NCBI GenBank assembly: GCA_964595655.1 | Contig: CAZQQV010000003.1 | Coordinates: 1-49,751, forward strand | Source: Caldimicrobium sp964595655 | GTDB lineage: Bacteria > Desulfobacterota > Thermodesulfobacteria > Thermodesulfobacteriales > Thermodesulfobacteriaceae | Direction: 5' to 3' | DNA length: 49,751 bases | Shown here: piece by piece, positions 33,359 through 41,786 of the stretch | How positions within the stretch are numbered: the first letter of the stretch is position 1 | How the letters are laid out: each line of letters starts with the position of its first letter | Translations under genes and position numbers: made by a program | The notes under the pieces: generated by a model | The model's database searches: none | What the model was told of the DNA's origin: nothing | What the model saw: only the letters and a program-made list of their open reading frames with translations

Positions 33359-36300
33359 ATGAAAAAGTTCTTTTTTATCCTTTTTGCCCTTTTAATTCTG
33401 TGCTTCCTCCTCATAGGGTTTATAGGCCTAAATCTTGAGTATTTTCTAAATCATGATCCCTTCAAGAAAAAGATTCAAAACTATGTCTATTCTCTTTTTG
33501 GGATAGATTTATCCTATAGAAAGGTTCATTTGAATTTATATAAACTTAAAATTGAGGTTGAAGATTTAAAGGCAAAAGGAGAGGATTTTTCCCTTCTCCT
33601 TCCCAAGGGAAGATTCTTTTTTTCAAAAAAGAAACTCCTTAAGGGGAATTTTTATCCGTCGGTGGTTTATCTCAAGGACCCTTATCTTTTAATCAAAGCC
33701 CCAAAGGAGAAAAAGCCAACTGAAGTTCAGAGGTATTCTCAATATCTTTTGGATTTGTCCCCCTTGTCTTTATGGATAAAGAATGGAACCTTTGAGTATC
33801 ATGGGGAAAAGGAAAAAGGTCTTTTAATAAAAGAAATTAATCTTCTTGCTGAGAATAGGGCACCCCAGGTTCTCTTTCAATTAAATAGCACCTCCAATTT
33901 CTTTGCTAAACTTAATTTTGAAGGACGCTTCAACTATCAATCCCAGTTTTTTGAAGGGACTCTAAGAATAAAAAAATTTGATTTTGGAAAGCTCTCCTTT
34001 CTTACCAATAAGGATTTCATAAAAAAGAGCGAATTGGATATTTCAGTCACCCTTTCCTTTGAAAAGGATACTCTTAATGTGGGCTTTTCAGGGGCAGCTC
34101 CATGTTTAGTGGTAAATAATCAGTCACCCTCCTGGATTTGTGGTTTCTTTCAGGGGGCCTTTGTAGGAAATAAAGATTCCTTTGAATTGAGGGTGTCTCC
34201 TCTTGATATGAAATATCCGGAAATAAAGGGAGAAATCCTATTTAAGAGGGACAAAGGAGAATATTTCTTGGAAGCAGGCCTTAAAGCCCTAAATCTCTCC
34301 CAAATCAAAGAAATCCTTTCACCCTATCTTCCTGAAGAGGTTAAAAAAGAATTTTTTGAAATAGTCAAAGCAGGGACCTTTGAAGAAATTTCTTTTTCCT
34401 CAAAGGGTAAAACTTTAGAAGACCTCGTTGATATTAAAAATATAAAGGTCTCAGGCTTGGTGAAAGAGGGAGAGGTTAATTTAGCTATGCTTCCTCTTTA
34501 TGCGAAAGACCTTGAAGGGAAACTGAGTCTTGAGAAGGGTAGTCTTAACTACGAAGGAAGCGCCCTCATGGAAGGGCAAATTTCTTCAGTGGTGAATCAC
34601 TTAAGGCTTAATCTCCTTGCTAAAAAAATGAGTATTCAACTCAGTCTTGACTTTGAAGGAGAAAGCAAGTTAGTCAAGGAGATTGCAAAGAGATTTGTTG
34701 ATAAAAAGGAGGTTTTTGAAGCCTTTGAAGTGGATGGGCGCTTAAGTGGTTCCCTTGAAATTAACGGAGAGCTTTCCAAACCGGAAATCACACTTAGTAT
34801 TAGACCAAGAAATACTGCCATAAAAAGTGCTCTCTTAAGAGATTGGGTTTTTCTCAAAGAGGGTGAAATAAAATATCTTGGAGGACGGCTTTCCCTTAAG
34901 GATCTCTCCCTTGAATATGGAGAAAATCATGGCCAAGGAATTTCAGGCGAAATTTCTCTAAATAACGAAAGCTTCAACCTATTTGTTAAAAGCTTTGAAA
35001 TAAAGAGGATTTTAATGGAGGAATTTGCAGAAAAGAGAGAGGTTATAAGGGATATCCTTGAAAAATATCACCCTGAATTTGAAACCCTAACCATCAACAA
35101 TCTCTCCTTTGAAGGCAATTTAGAAAAGTTGAGAGAAATGGGACTATCTGATTTAATGCCCTTTCTTTCCTTTGAGGGAGAGGTTAAATCATTAGCTTTT
35201 GAAATGCCAATGATTGAAGGAAAAGAATCTAAAAAAACGCTTAGGATACATTCTCCTTTAGTAAAATTTGGGTTTAAAGATGGGGTTATTTCCATTTTTG
35301 AAAGTGAGTTTTTCACAGAAAATTCTACTTTAACTGTTTCAGGAGCGTACCATTTGAAAGATGCCCTTTTAGAAATTAATGGAAGGGGCCTTTTAAATAA
35401 AAAGTTAGCGGAGAAATGGGTGGAGCTAAAAGAAAAACTTACCTATTTGAAAGATCTTCCTTTAACCCTAAAATCTTTCCACTTGGTTTATTCCAAAGAG
35501 GGTGGTCTTCTCTATAAAGGCGAGCACCTTTTGGGTGAGCTTAAAATTGCGCTTGAGTTAAAAAGGGAAAATAGTTTATTCATTCGGGGAGAGGTCAAAT
35601 CCCCTAAAAGTAATTTTAACTTTGAGGTTTCTAAAAAGGCTGAGCTTTTTAACCTTTTCTATGAAGGAGGGGCTTCCTTTGAGGAAATATCTGAATTACT
35701 TGAAAAGCCCATTTTTGAAAGGGGATTTCTTGAAGGAGTGATAAAGGGAGAGATAAATTCAACCTTTTTTACTAATAGAGAAAAGGGAGCTTTTAGCTTA
35801 GAGAACCTTCCTAACTTATTAAGAGAATTTCTTGAGAAGAGGCCTTTAAAAATAAAAGGAGCTTTCACTCTAAAAGATTTAAGATTTAAAGGGGGTTTTA
35901 ATTTTTCAGGAGAACTTCTTTTTGAAGATGAAGAAATAAAGGGAGATAAGCTTATCCTTGGTTTTAATAATTCCACTCTCATAGGAAACATAAAGCTTGG
36001 ATTTAAGGAAAGCTTCATGGATTTAAAGGGAAATTTTGAGATTAAAGAAGTAAATCTGAAGGAGAGGCTAAAAGGGGAGGAGATAGAGGGCCCCGCTATG
36101 AAAGAAGAGTCCCTTTATGAAAAGTTAATAAGTGAGATGCCTATAAGAGGTGAAATCACGCTTAAAGTGGCCAAACTTAAATTACCAACCTCCCATGAGG
36201 TAAGTGAAATTTTTCTTAAAATAAGTAAAGAGGAAAAGCTTTTTAAGGTAGAGGCACCAGAAATAAAACTTTGCAATTTAAATTTTTATGCAGAATATGA

Positions 36301-37042
36301 AAAAAATCCCAAGTTTCAATATCTTTTTGTGGATTTAAAGCCAGCACAAGGTGATCTTCTTGATCTATTTTCCTGTTTGTATCCTGAAGAGATGCCAAGG
36401 ATTATCTTTGAAGGTCCCTTTCGCCTTCAAGGTTTCTTTTACACCGATGGAGAAAAGACCCTTTTAGAGAATAGTTATGGGAAAATTGAAGTTACCTCAA
36501 AGAATGGATATATGTATAGAGCCCCTCTCATTGCGAGGGTTCTTGGTTTTCTGAGTCCCATTGATTTGTTTAGAGGAAAAATTCCTAATTTGGAAAACAA
36601 TCTTTTGCCCTATGAGGAGATGGATTTACTGGGAGAGTTTAGAGACACCTCTTTTAATTTGGAGAGCTTTTTCCTTTCAGCTTCAGGCTTTCGCATGTTT
36701 GGAACTGGTCCTATTTCTTTAAAGGATAAAAGCTTAGAGTTAACCTTTTTGGTTTCACCCTTTAAAACCTTAGACATAATCCTTGAAAATATTCCCTTTT
36801 TTAATAAATGGATTTTAGGGAAAGAGCGAATGTTTATATATATTCCTATAGAGGTAGTTGGCACCTATGAAAATCCCACAATCTTTCCTCTTCATCCTGC
36901 AAGTATAGGAAAGGGGCTTTTTAGATTTATCTTTAAGTTTTTTGGAATTCAAGAGGATTTCTTCAAAAAACCAGAAAACTTTGAAAAATTTAAAAAACAA
37001 GAGCTCCTTAAAGGCAAAAGTGAAAATTCTTTACGAAGATAA
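33359..37042 (+). CDS. large AsmA/YhdP-like envelope protein
   Basis: A 1227-residue protein with one N-terminal membrane helix (about 3-25), followed by a very long series of beta strands. The AsmA-type C-terminal region holds MYRAPLIARVLGFLSPIDLFRGKIPNL and the DLLGEFRDTSFNLESFFLSASGFRMFGTGPI segment. Such proteins belong to the AsmA/TamB/YhdP group that bridge the periplasm and are implicated in phospholipid transport to the outer membrane. It supports a double-membrane cell. No Shine-Dalgarno is seen before the ATG. The last 23 nt overlap the next gene. Confidence 0.82.
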   Translation: MKKFFFILFALLILCFLLIGFIGLNLEYFLNHDPFKKKIQNYVYSLFGIDLSYRKVHLNLYKLKIEVEDLKAKGEDFSLLLPKGRFFFSKKKLLKGNFYPSVVYLKDPYLLIKAPKEKKPTEVQRYSQYLLDLSPLSLWIKNGTFEYHGEKEKGLLIKEINLLAENRAPQVLFQLNSTSNFFAKLNFEGRFNYQSQFFEGTLRIKKFDFGKLSFLTNKDFIKKSELDISVTLSFEKDTLNVGFSGAAPCLVVNNQSPSWICGFFQGAFVGNKDSFELRVSPLDMKYPEIKGEILFKRDKGEYFLEAGLKALNLSQIKEILSPYLPEEVKKEFFEIVKAGTFEEISFSSKGKTLEDLVDIKNIKVSGLVKEGEVNLAMLPLYAKDLEGKLSLEKGSLNYEGSALMEGQISSVVNHLRLNLLAKKMSIQLSLDFEGESKLVKEIAKRFVDKKEVFEAFEVDGRLSGSLEINGELSKPEITLSIRPRNTAIKSALLRDWVFLKEGEIKYLGGRLSLKDLSLEYGENHGQGISGEISLNNESFNLFVKSFEIKRILMEEFAEKREVIRDILEKYHPEFETLTINNLSFEGNLEKLREMGLSDLMPFLSFEGEVKSLAFEMPMIEGKESKKTLRIHSPLVKFGFKDGVISIFESEFFTENSTLTVSGAYHLKDALLEINGRGLLNKKLAEKWVELKEKLTYLKDLPLTLKSFHLVYSKEGGLLYKGEHLLGELKIALELKRENSLFIRGEVKSPKSNFNFEVSKKAELFNLFYEGGASFEEISELLEKPIFERGFLEGVIKGEINSTFFTNREKGAFSLENLPNLLREFLEKRPLKIKGAFTLKDLRFKGGFNFSGELLFEDEEIKGDKLILGFNNSTLIGNIKLGFKESFMDLKGNFEIKEVNLKERLKGEEIEGPAMKEESLYEKLISEMPIRGEITLKVAKLKLPTSHEVSEIFLKISKEEKLFKVEAPEIKLCNLNFYAEYEKNPKFQYLFVDLKPAQGDLLDLFSCLYPEEMPRIIFEGPFRLQGFFYTDGEKTLLENSYGKIEVTSKNGYMYRAPLIARVLGFLSPIDLFRGKIPNLENNLLPYEEMDLLGEFRDTSFNLESFFLSASGFRMFGTGPISLKDKSLELTFLVSPFKTLDIILENIPFFNKWILGKERMFIYIPIEVVGTYENPTIFPLHPASIGKGLFRFIFKFFGIQEDFFKKPENFEKFKKQELLKGKSENSLRR

Positions 37043-37721
37043 ATATCTTCTTGTTGTAAACAAACCTGCAGGACTTATTGTTCAGGGAGCAAAAGAAAAA
37101 GAGGAATCCCTCCTTTACAGGCTTAAAGAGTATTTAAAGGAACGGGATAAGAAAGAGGGAAATCCCTTTCTTGCTGTGGTTCATCGCTTGGATAAGCCTG
37201 TAACAGGAGCTCTTCTTTTTGCAAAGAGAAGTAAAACTGCAGGAAAGCTCTTTAATATTATACAAGAGAAAAAGTTTGAAAAGGTTTATCTTGCAATGGT
37301 TGAAGGAGCTTTTAAGGAAGATTTTGGAATGTGGATTGATGCCACAGAGGAAGGGAAAAGGGCTATCACCTTTTTCTTTTTGCTTAAACATATGGGCAGA
37401 ACCTCCCTTCTTTTACTTTATCCTTTTACTGGAAGAAAGCATCAATTGAGAAAGGCCCTGTCTTTTCGGGGCTATCCTATCGTGGGGGATATACGCTATG
37501 GATCGAAAATAAGGGTTGATGCCGGAAGGGCCATTTTGCTTCACTCACTATATCTTCGGCTTCCCCATCCACACAGGGAAGAAACTCTTGAAATCCTTGC
37601 CTATCCCCCTCACTATTTTGGTAAGTTCTCCCTTGACAAAAGCTCAATTTTGGAGTTTCTTAAGAATGTTAAAAAAGAAGTTGAGGGAGTCTTAACATGT
37701 GTCAGGCAAGAATCTGGGTAA
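37020..37721 (+). CDS. RluA-family pseudouridine synthase
   Basis: Isomerises uridine to pseudouridine in rRNA or tRNA. From GTG 37020 the protein is 233 residues and begins VKILYEDKYLLVVNKPAGL, the usual RluA opening. An open frame reaches back to 36942 but only adds sequence inside the preceding gene. The catalytic motif is VVHRLDKPVTGALLFAKR (Asp in HRLD), followed by EKVYLAMVEG and the TGRKHQLRKAL motif. No S4 domain is present. The exact target nucleotide cannot be told. Confidence 0.9.
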   Translation: MKILYEDKYLLVVNKPAGLIVQGAKEKEESLLYRLKEYLKERDKKEGNPFLAVVHRLDKPVTGALLFAKRSKTAGKLFNIIQEKKFEKVYLAMVEGAFKEDFGMWIDATEEGKRAITFFFLLKHMGRTSLLLLYPFTGRKHQLRKALSFRGYPIVGDIRYGSKIRVDAGRAILLHSLYLRLPHPHREETLEILAYPPHYFGKFSLDKSSILEFLKNVKKEVEGVLTCVRQESG

Positions 37722-37897
37722 AAGTAAAGGGTGAAGAAAGAGAAGTGGCAAGAGACATAACTCAACTTGAAGTTAAAGGAGACGCTATTATTGTTAAAAC
37801 TTTCTTTGAGGCGCCGAAGGAAATAAAAGGTAAAATAAAAGAAATTGATTTTTTAAAAGCCAAGGTGATTATTGAGGCCGATGAGTTTCCAGGGTAA
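37697..37897 (+). CDS. CooT-family small metal-binding protein
   Basis: A 66-residue protein beginning MCQARIWVKVKG, with the invariant second-position cysteine of the CooT family (nickel-binding in the founding CO-dehydrogenase member). The rest is a small beta barrel pattern with ITQLEVKGDAIIVKTFFEAPKEIKGKIKEIDF. It overlaps the pseudouridine synthase by 25 nt and is followed by a cysteine-rich small gene. Many sulfate reducers carry such genes far from CO dehydrogenase, so the role here is open. Confidence 0.75.
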   Translation: MCQARIWVKVKGEEREVARDITQLEVKGDAIIVKTFFEAPKEIKGKIKEIDFLKAKVIIEADEFPG

Positions 37898-38069
37898 TCC
37901 TGAAGAAGAGATTATTCTTTGTGCAAGGTGTGCCTGGAGAGAGTTCTGTGTAAAAAAGTTTTCCATGGATAACACAAAACCCATCAAGTGTCCTGATTTT
38001 TCGCTTGACTTGGAACTTGTGAGAAAGGAGAGAGAGGGTGATAAAGAGAAGGATAAGGGAGCTTCTTAG
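37881..38069 (+). CDS. small cysteine-rich hypothetical protein
   Basis: From ATG 37881 (62 aa) it reads MSFQGNPEEEIILCARCAW; a TTG nine bases upstream is an alternative. Four cysteines (residues 14, 17, 23 and 37, as C-x2-C-x5-C-x13-C) could bind zinc or an Fe-S cluster. The C-terminus is highly charged. It overlaps cooT-like by 17 nt and argS by 32 nt, so it sits in a tightly coupled string. I do not recognise the family. The overlaps and the cysteine pattern make it likely to be real. Confidence 0.6.
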   Translation: MSFQGNPEEEIILCARCAWREFCVKKFSMDNTKPIKCPDFSLDLELVRKEREGDKEKDKGAS

Positions 38070-39687
38070 AGGGATTCTTAAAGCTAAATTTCCTGAGCAG
38101 GCTGAGCTTTCCTTTGAAATTGAAAGGCCAAGGAGAGCTGATTTTGGAGATTTTTCTACCAATGTTGCCCTTATTCTTCAGGGAAAGGTAGGAAAAAAGG
38201 CAAGAGAACTTGCTGAGCTTTTTCTTTTGGAGCTTCAAGGGAATCCACTTTTTCAAAAAATAGAGGTTGCTGGCCCTGGATTTATAAACTTTTGGATAAA
38301 TCCTGATTTCTATAGAGAAAACCTAAAGGAAATTTTGAAGAAAAAAGAAAGCTATGGGGCTTTGGAAATAGGAAAAGGTAAAAAAATTCACATAGAGTTT
38401 GTTTCAGCTAATCCCACAGGTCCTTTACATATTGGACATGGAAGAGGGGCGGCTTACGGAGATGCCATCTCAAGGATTCTTAAATTTGCAGGTTATGAAG
38501 TCTATAAAGAATATTATATTAATGACCGTGGAACCCAAATGGAAATTCTTGGGGCCTCGGTTTATTTGAGAGCAAAGGAACTTTCAGGGGAAAATGTAGA
38601 TTTTCCCAAGGATTATTATCAAGGAGATTACATAAAAGAAATTGCCAAAGAAGCTTTGGAAATATATCCAGACTTATTAAATCTTCCTGAAGATGAGGCA
38701 ATCTCTCTTTGTAGAGACCTTGCCATAAAAAGGATCCTTGAGGATATTAAGAGTGATCTTGAAAACTTTAGGGTTTATTATGATAACTGGTATTCTGAAA
38801 AAAGCCTTTATGAGAGAGGAGTTGTTAATGAAGTTTTGAATTTTCTTGAGGCAAAGGGATATCTTTATGAAAAGGATGGAGCCCTTTGGTTCAAATCAAG
38901 TCTTTTTGGGGACGAAAAGGATAGAGTTGTTCGCAAGGCTGGTGGAGAGTGGACCTATTTTGCAAGTGATATTGCCTATCACTATGAAAAGTTTTTGATA
39001 AGAGGTTTTGATCTTGCTCTCAATCTCTGGGGGGCTGATCATCATGGATATGTGCCTCGATTAAAAGGGGCTTTAAGGGCCCTTGGGATAGAAGAGGAAC
39101 GCTTGCAGGTTTTACTTATTCAAATGGTAAATCTCATTGAAGGTGGAGAACTTAAGAGTATGTCCACAAGAAGAGGAGAATATGTAGAATTAAAGGAGCT
39201 GGTAAGAGAGGTGGGAGTTGATGCAGTGAGATTTATTTTTCTTTCAAGAAGTCATGATTCCCCCCTTGACTTTGATGTGGAGCTTGCTAAAAAGCAATCT
39301 CAGGAAAACCCTGTTTATTATGTGCAGTATGCCCATGCCAGGGTTTGCTCTCTTAAAGAAAAGGCCAAAGAAAAGGGGCTTAATCTTGAGGAAATAGTTC
39401 AAGCCAATTTAAACAGGCTTTCAGAAGGGGAGGAGATAGAGATTTTGAAGAAACTTTCTGAATTTTCAGATGTAGTTGAGCTTTCTGCCCTTGGCTTTGC
39501 ACCCTATAAAATAGTTTATTATCTTCTTGAGCTTGCCTCCCTTTTTCATGAATATTATAATAAATTTAAAATAATAGGGGAAGATAAAGAATTAAGTCTT
39601 GCACGGCTTGCTTTGTCAGAGGGTTGTAGAGTGGTGATAAATAATGGTTTAAATTTACTTGGTGTAAATAGCCCGGAAAAAATGTAA
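38038..39687 (+). CDS. argS: arginyl-tRNA synthetase
   Basis: Class I aminoacyl-tRNA synthetase charging tRNA-Arg (549 aa). The N-terminal ArgS-specific domain is followed by the HIGH motif in SANPTGPLHIGHGRGAAYGDA (about 120-140). The KMSK equivalent is LKSMSTRRGEYV. The DALR anticodon domain lies at the C-terminus with ENPVYYVQYAHARVCSL. The start is GTG 38038, preceded by AAAGGAG at about 38023-38029, inside the end of the small cysteine gene. Confidence 0.97.
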   Translation: MIKRRIRELLRGILKAKFPEQAELSFEIERPRRADFGDFSTNVALILQGKVGKKARELAELFLLELQGNPLFQKIEVAGPGFINFWINPDFYRENLKEILKKKESYGALEIGKGKKIHIEFVSANPTGPLHIGHGRGAAYGDAISRILKFAGYEVYKEYYINDRGTQMEILGASVYLRAKELSGENVDFPKDYYQGDYIKEIAKEALEIYPDLLNLPEDEAISLCRDLAIKRILEDIKSDLENFRVYYDNWYSEKSLYERGVVNEVLNFLEAKGYLYEKDGALWFKSSLFGDEKDRVVRKAGGEWTYFASDIAYHYEKFLIRGFDLALNLWGADHHGYVPRLKGALRALGIEEERLQVLLIQMVNLIEGGELKSMSTRRGEYVELKELVREVGVDAVRFIFLSRSHDSPLDFDVELAKKQSQENPVYYVQYAHARVCSLKEKAKEKGLNLEEIVQANLNRLSEGEEIEILKKLSEFSDVVELSALGFAPYKIVYYLLELASLFHEYYNKFKIIGEDKELSLARLALSEGCRVVINNGLNLLGVNSPEKM

Positions 39688-39699
39688 GGGGGGAAGCTT

Positions 39700-40389
39700 A
39701 TGGAAGAGAAAAAGATCAAATTTGAACTGAGCAGAATAGGGCTTGTATTTACCATTTTATTTGCCCTCTGTCTCCTTGTTTGGACTTTCATTTTAGGAGT
39801 ATGGATCGGAACAAAAATTGGAGAAAAAACTGGGGAAAAGGAGATAGCTCTTAAACCTGAAAGGGAAACAATTTTACCCCAGCCTCATGTAAACGAGACT
39901 GCTTTTTCTCCACATAATCAAAGTATACCTTCCAATGAGACCAAGGCTCTTTCCAATCAAACTGCTTCAGTTCCTCTCCCTGAAACTGCAAAAAATGAAA
40001 CTTCAAAAAGTGAAGCTCCGAAGAAAGAAGCTCCAAAGGGAGAACCATCACCTTCTAAAGAGGTAAAACCTGAGAAAAAAGCTCCTTCATCTAAAGAGGT
40101 TAAGCCTGAATACAAAAAGAAAGAGGTTGCCCAATTGGCTTCTCGTTTAAAGGAACATGGTTACTTTATTCAAATTGGGGCTTTTTCTCAGAGGGAAAAG
40201 GCTTTAGCCCTAAAGGAAAAGGCAGGTCAACTGGGGTTTCATGCACAAATAAAAGAAATATCTTCTGAGGACAAAGTCCTTTATAAGGTTCTAATTGGAG
40301 GTTATGAGTCTCGCTCTGAAGCGGAAAAGGTGATTCCCCAGGTGAGAGAGAAATTAGGGGTTGAGAAGCCCTTTATTGTAGAACTATAA
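39700..40389 (+). CDS. SPOR-domain membrane protein
   Basis: A 229-residue protein with one N-terminal membrane helix (about 10-34), a long Pro/Lys/Glu/Ser-rich periplasmic linker, and a C-terminal SPOR domain (HGYFIQIGAFSQREKALALKEKAGQLGFHAQI to VREKLGVEKPFIVEL). SPOR domains bind glycan strands lacking stem peptides, as made by amidases. A link to the LysM amidase in this window is therefore possible at division sites. Downstream of argS this arrangement is common in related genomes. Confidence 0.88.
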   Translation: MEEKKIKFELSRIGLVFTILFALCLLVWTFILGVWIGTKIGEKTGEKEIALKPERETILPQPHVNETAFSPHNQSIPSNETKALSNQTASVPLPETAKNETSKSEAPKKEAPKGEPSPSKEVKPEKKAPSSKEVKPEYKKKEVAQLASRLKEHGYFIQIGAFSQREKALALKEKAGQLGFHAQIKEISSEDKVLYKVLIGGYESRSEAEKVIPQVREKLGVEKPFIVEL

Positions 40390-40410
40390 AAATTTTGTAA
40401 AGTTAATCTT

Positions 40411-40866
40411 GTGCAAATACGAAAAGCCAAGCTTTCGGATATAAAGTACATTTACAAACTTATTTTACATTTTTCTAAAAGGGGAGATGTAATTCCTCGG
40501 CCTCTTGCAGAGCTCTATGAAAGGGTAAGAGAATTTTTTGTGTGCGAGGAAAAAGATCTCATTGTTGGAGCTGCTTCACTGCATATAGTTTGGGAAGATC
40601 TTGCGGAGATTCGCTCTTTGGTTGTCAGTGAAGAGTATCAAGGAAGAGGCATAGGAGCTAAACTTGTTGAGGCCTGTTTAAAGGAGGCCAAAGAACTTGA
40701 AATACCAAAGGTTTTTGTTTTAACTACCTCACCTGAATTTTTTAAAAAATTGGGGTTTAGAGAGATAAATAAACAGGATCTTCCTCAGAAGGTCTGGTCT
40801 GATTGTATAAGATGTAGCAAATTTCCTGAATGCGATGAGGTTCCTTTGATAAAGGAAATTTCTTAA
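40411..40866 (+). CDS. GNAT N-acetyltransferase, ArgA-like
   Basis: A 151-residue acetyl-CoA-dependent acetyltransferase. It begins IRKAKLSDIKYIYKLI and has the acetyl-CoA loop EYQGRGIGAKLVEACL. It ends with FFKKLGFREINKQDLPQKVWSDCIRCSKFPECDEVPLI, whose three cysteines are a mark of the stand-alone subgroup often annotated as amino-acid (glutamate) N-acetyltransferase in anaerobes. Arginine synthesis is thus possible, but no arg biosynthetic gene is adjacent. The start is GTG 40411. Confidence 0.72.
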   Translation: MQIRKAKLSDIKYIYKLILHFSKRGDVIPRPLAELYERVREFFVCEEKDLIVGAASLHIVWEDLAEIRSLVVSEEYQGRGIGAKLVEACLKEAKELEIPKVFVLTTSPEFFKKLGFREINKQDLPQKVWSDCIRCSKFPECDEVPLIKEIS

Positions 40867-40877
40867 ATTTTGAACTC

Positions 40878-40895
40878 ATAATAATATGTTATTAT
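40878..40895. promoter_or_regulatory. palindrome upstream of dsrC, possible operator
   Basis: ATAATAA-TATG-TTATTAT, perfect 7-bp arms, lies 13 bp upstream of a TTGACA element. The position suits a repressor or activator site for dsrC, but the sequence is pure A/T apart from one G and could occur by chance. Confidence 0.35.
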
Positions 40896-40907
40896 CTTTC
40901 ATAACTC

Positions 40908-40935
40908 TTGACAAAAAAGAAAAACCTAATAATTT
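40908..40935 (+). promoter_or_regulatory. candidate promoter of dsrC
   Basis: A perfect TTGACA (40908-40913), a 16-nt spacer and a poor -10 (TAATTT, 40930-40935). The strong AAAAGGAGGTGG ribosome-binding site follows before ATG 40992. The weak -10 would fit an activated promoter, or TAAAAT at 40936-40941 may be used instead. Confidence 0.35.
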
Positions 40936-40991
40936 AAAATCCAATAATAAAGAACCTAAGATGAAAAATATAAAAAAAAGGAGGTGGAACT

Positions 40992-41312
40992 ATGCCAACA
41001 GTTGAGTACAAAGGAAAGGTTTTTGAAGTCGATGAGGACGGATTTTTAAAGGGTGGTCTTGAGGCTTGGTGTAAAGAGTGGGTAGAGTATGTAAAGGAGC
41101 TGGAGGGGATTCAGGAACTTACTGAGGAGCACTGGAAGGTTATAAATGTTCTTCAGGATTATTATAGAAAGAACGGGGTTGCTCCAATGGTAAGAATTCT
41201 CTCCAAGGTTACCGGCTATCCTTTAAAGAAAATTTATGAACTTTTCCCCTCTGGCCCTGGAAAGGGTGCCTGTAAAATGGCAGGGCTTCCCAAACCAACT
41301 GGATGCGTGTAA
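40992..41312 (+). CDS. dsrC: dissimilatory sulfite reductase-linked DsrC
   Basis: DsrC is the sulfur-carrying partner of dissimilatory sulfite reductase: it accepts sulfur as a trisulfide that is later reduced by a membrane complex. The 106-residue protein has both required cysteines, Cys94 (GKGACKMAG) and the penultimate Cys105 (PKPTGCV), separated by ten residues. That separates true DsrC from TusE-like forms. It begins TVEYKGKVFEVDEDGFL. dsrAB is not in the window; dsrC is often unlinked in sulfate reducers. The next gene overlaps its 3' end by 10 nt. Confidence 0.96.
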   Translation: MPTVEYKGKVFEVDEDGFLKGGLEAWCKEWVEYVKELEGIQELTEEHWKVINVLQDYYRKNGVAPMVRILSKVTGYPLKKIYELFPSGPGKGACKMAGLPKPTGCV

Positions 41313-41779
41313 AGGAAATCATAAAATCCTTCTTGGAGGGGGCAATTTCCCCCTCTTTTTTATCTTTTATTTTCCTTTGTATATTTTTATTTCACCCTTT
41401 TTGTCTTTTGAGTCAAAATAAATTAAACTTAAATAAGGCTACCCTTGATGAGCTCAAAAATCTCCCTGGAATAGGTGAGGTTACCGCTAAGAATATTATT
41501 GAATATCGCGAGAGGGTTGGTGGATTTAAAAACCTTGAAGAATTAAAAAATGTCAAAGGAATTGGGGAGAAAAAATTTGAAATCTTAAAAAATTATCTTA
41601 CCTTGGAAGAAGTCCCGTCAAGTTCTAATGGAACAGATTTATCAAGCATAGAGTCTACTTTTACAAAAACGAAAAGAACTATTTATTACTATTACGATGA
41701 AAGGGGTGTTATTCATTATACCCAATTTCCTGAGACGGTCCCACCCAAATATCGAAAAACCCTGAAGCCTTTACAATAA
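41303..41779 (+). CDS. secreted helix-hairpin-helix protein with DUF4124-like tail
   Basis: A 158-residue protein with an N-terminal hydrophobic export segment (about 14-36). A ComEA-type helix-hairpin-helix unit follows (LNLNKATLDELKNLPGIGEVTAKNIIEYRER...NVKGIGEKKFEILKNYL, about 41-97). The C-terminal TIYYYYDERGVIHYTQFPETVPPKYRKT is the DUF4124-like pattern. HhH proteins bind double-stranded DNA, and with comEC also in the window a DNA-uptake role is possible. The DUF4124 fusion is not part of standard ComEA. Its ATG overlaps the dsrC stop. Confidence 0.8.
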   Translation: MRVKEIIKSFLEGAISPSFLSFIFLCIFLFHPFCLLSQNKLNLNKATLDELKNLPGIGEVTAKNIIEYRERVGGFKNLEELKNVKGIGEKKFEILKNYLTLEEVPSSSNGTDLSSIESTFTKTKRTIYYYYDERGVIHYTQFPETVPPKYRKTLKPLQ

Positions 41780-41786
41780 CTCTCCT

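Noticed and set aside
36942..37019. 26-residue N-terminal extension of the pseudouridine synthase
   Set aside because: Lys-rich sequence lying inside the AsmA-like gene; family proteins start near VKILYEDKYLLVVNKP, which coincides with GTG 37020.
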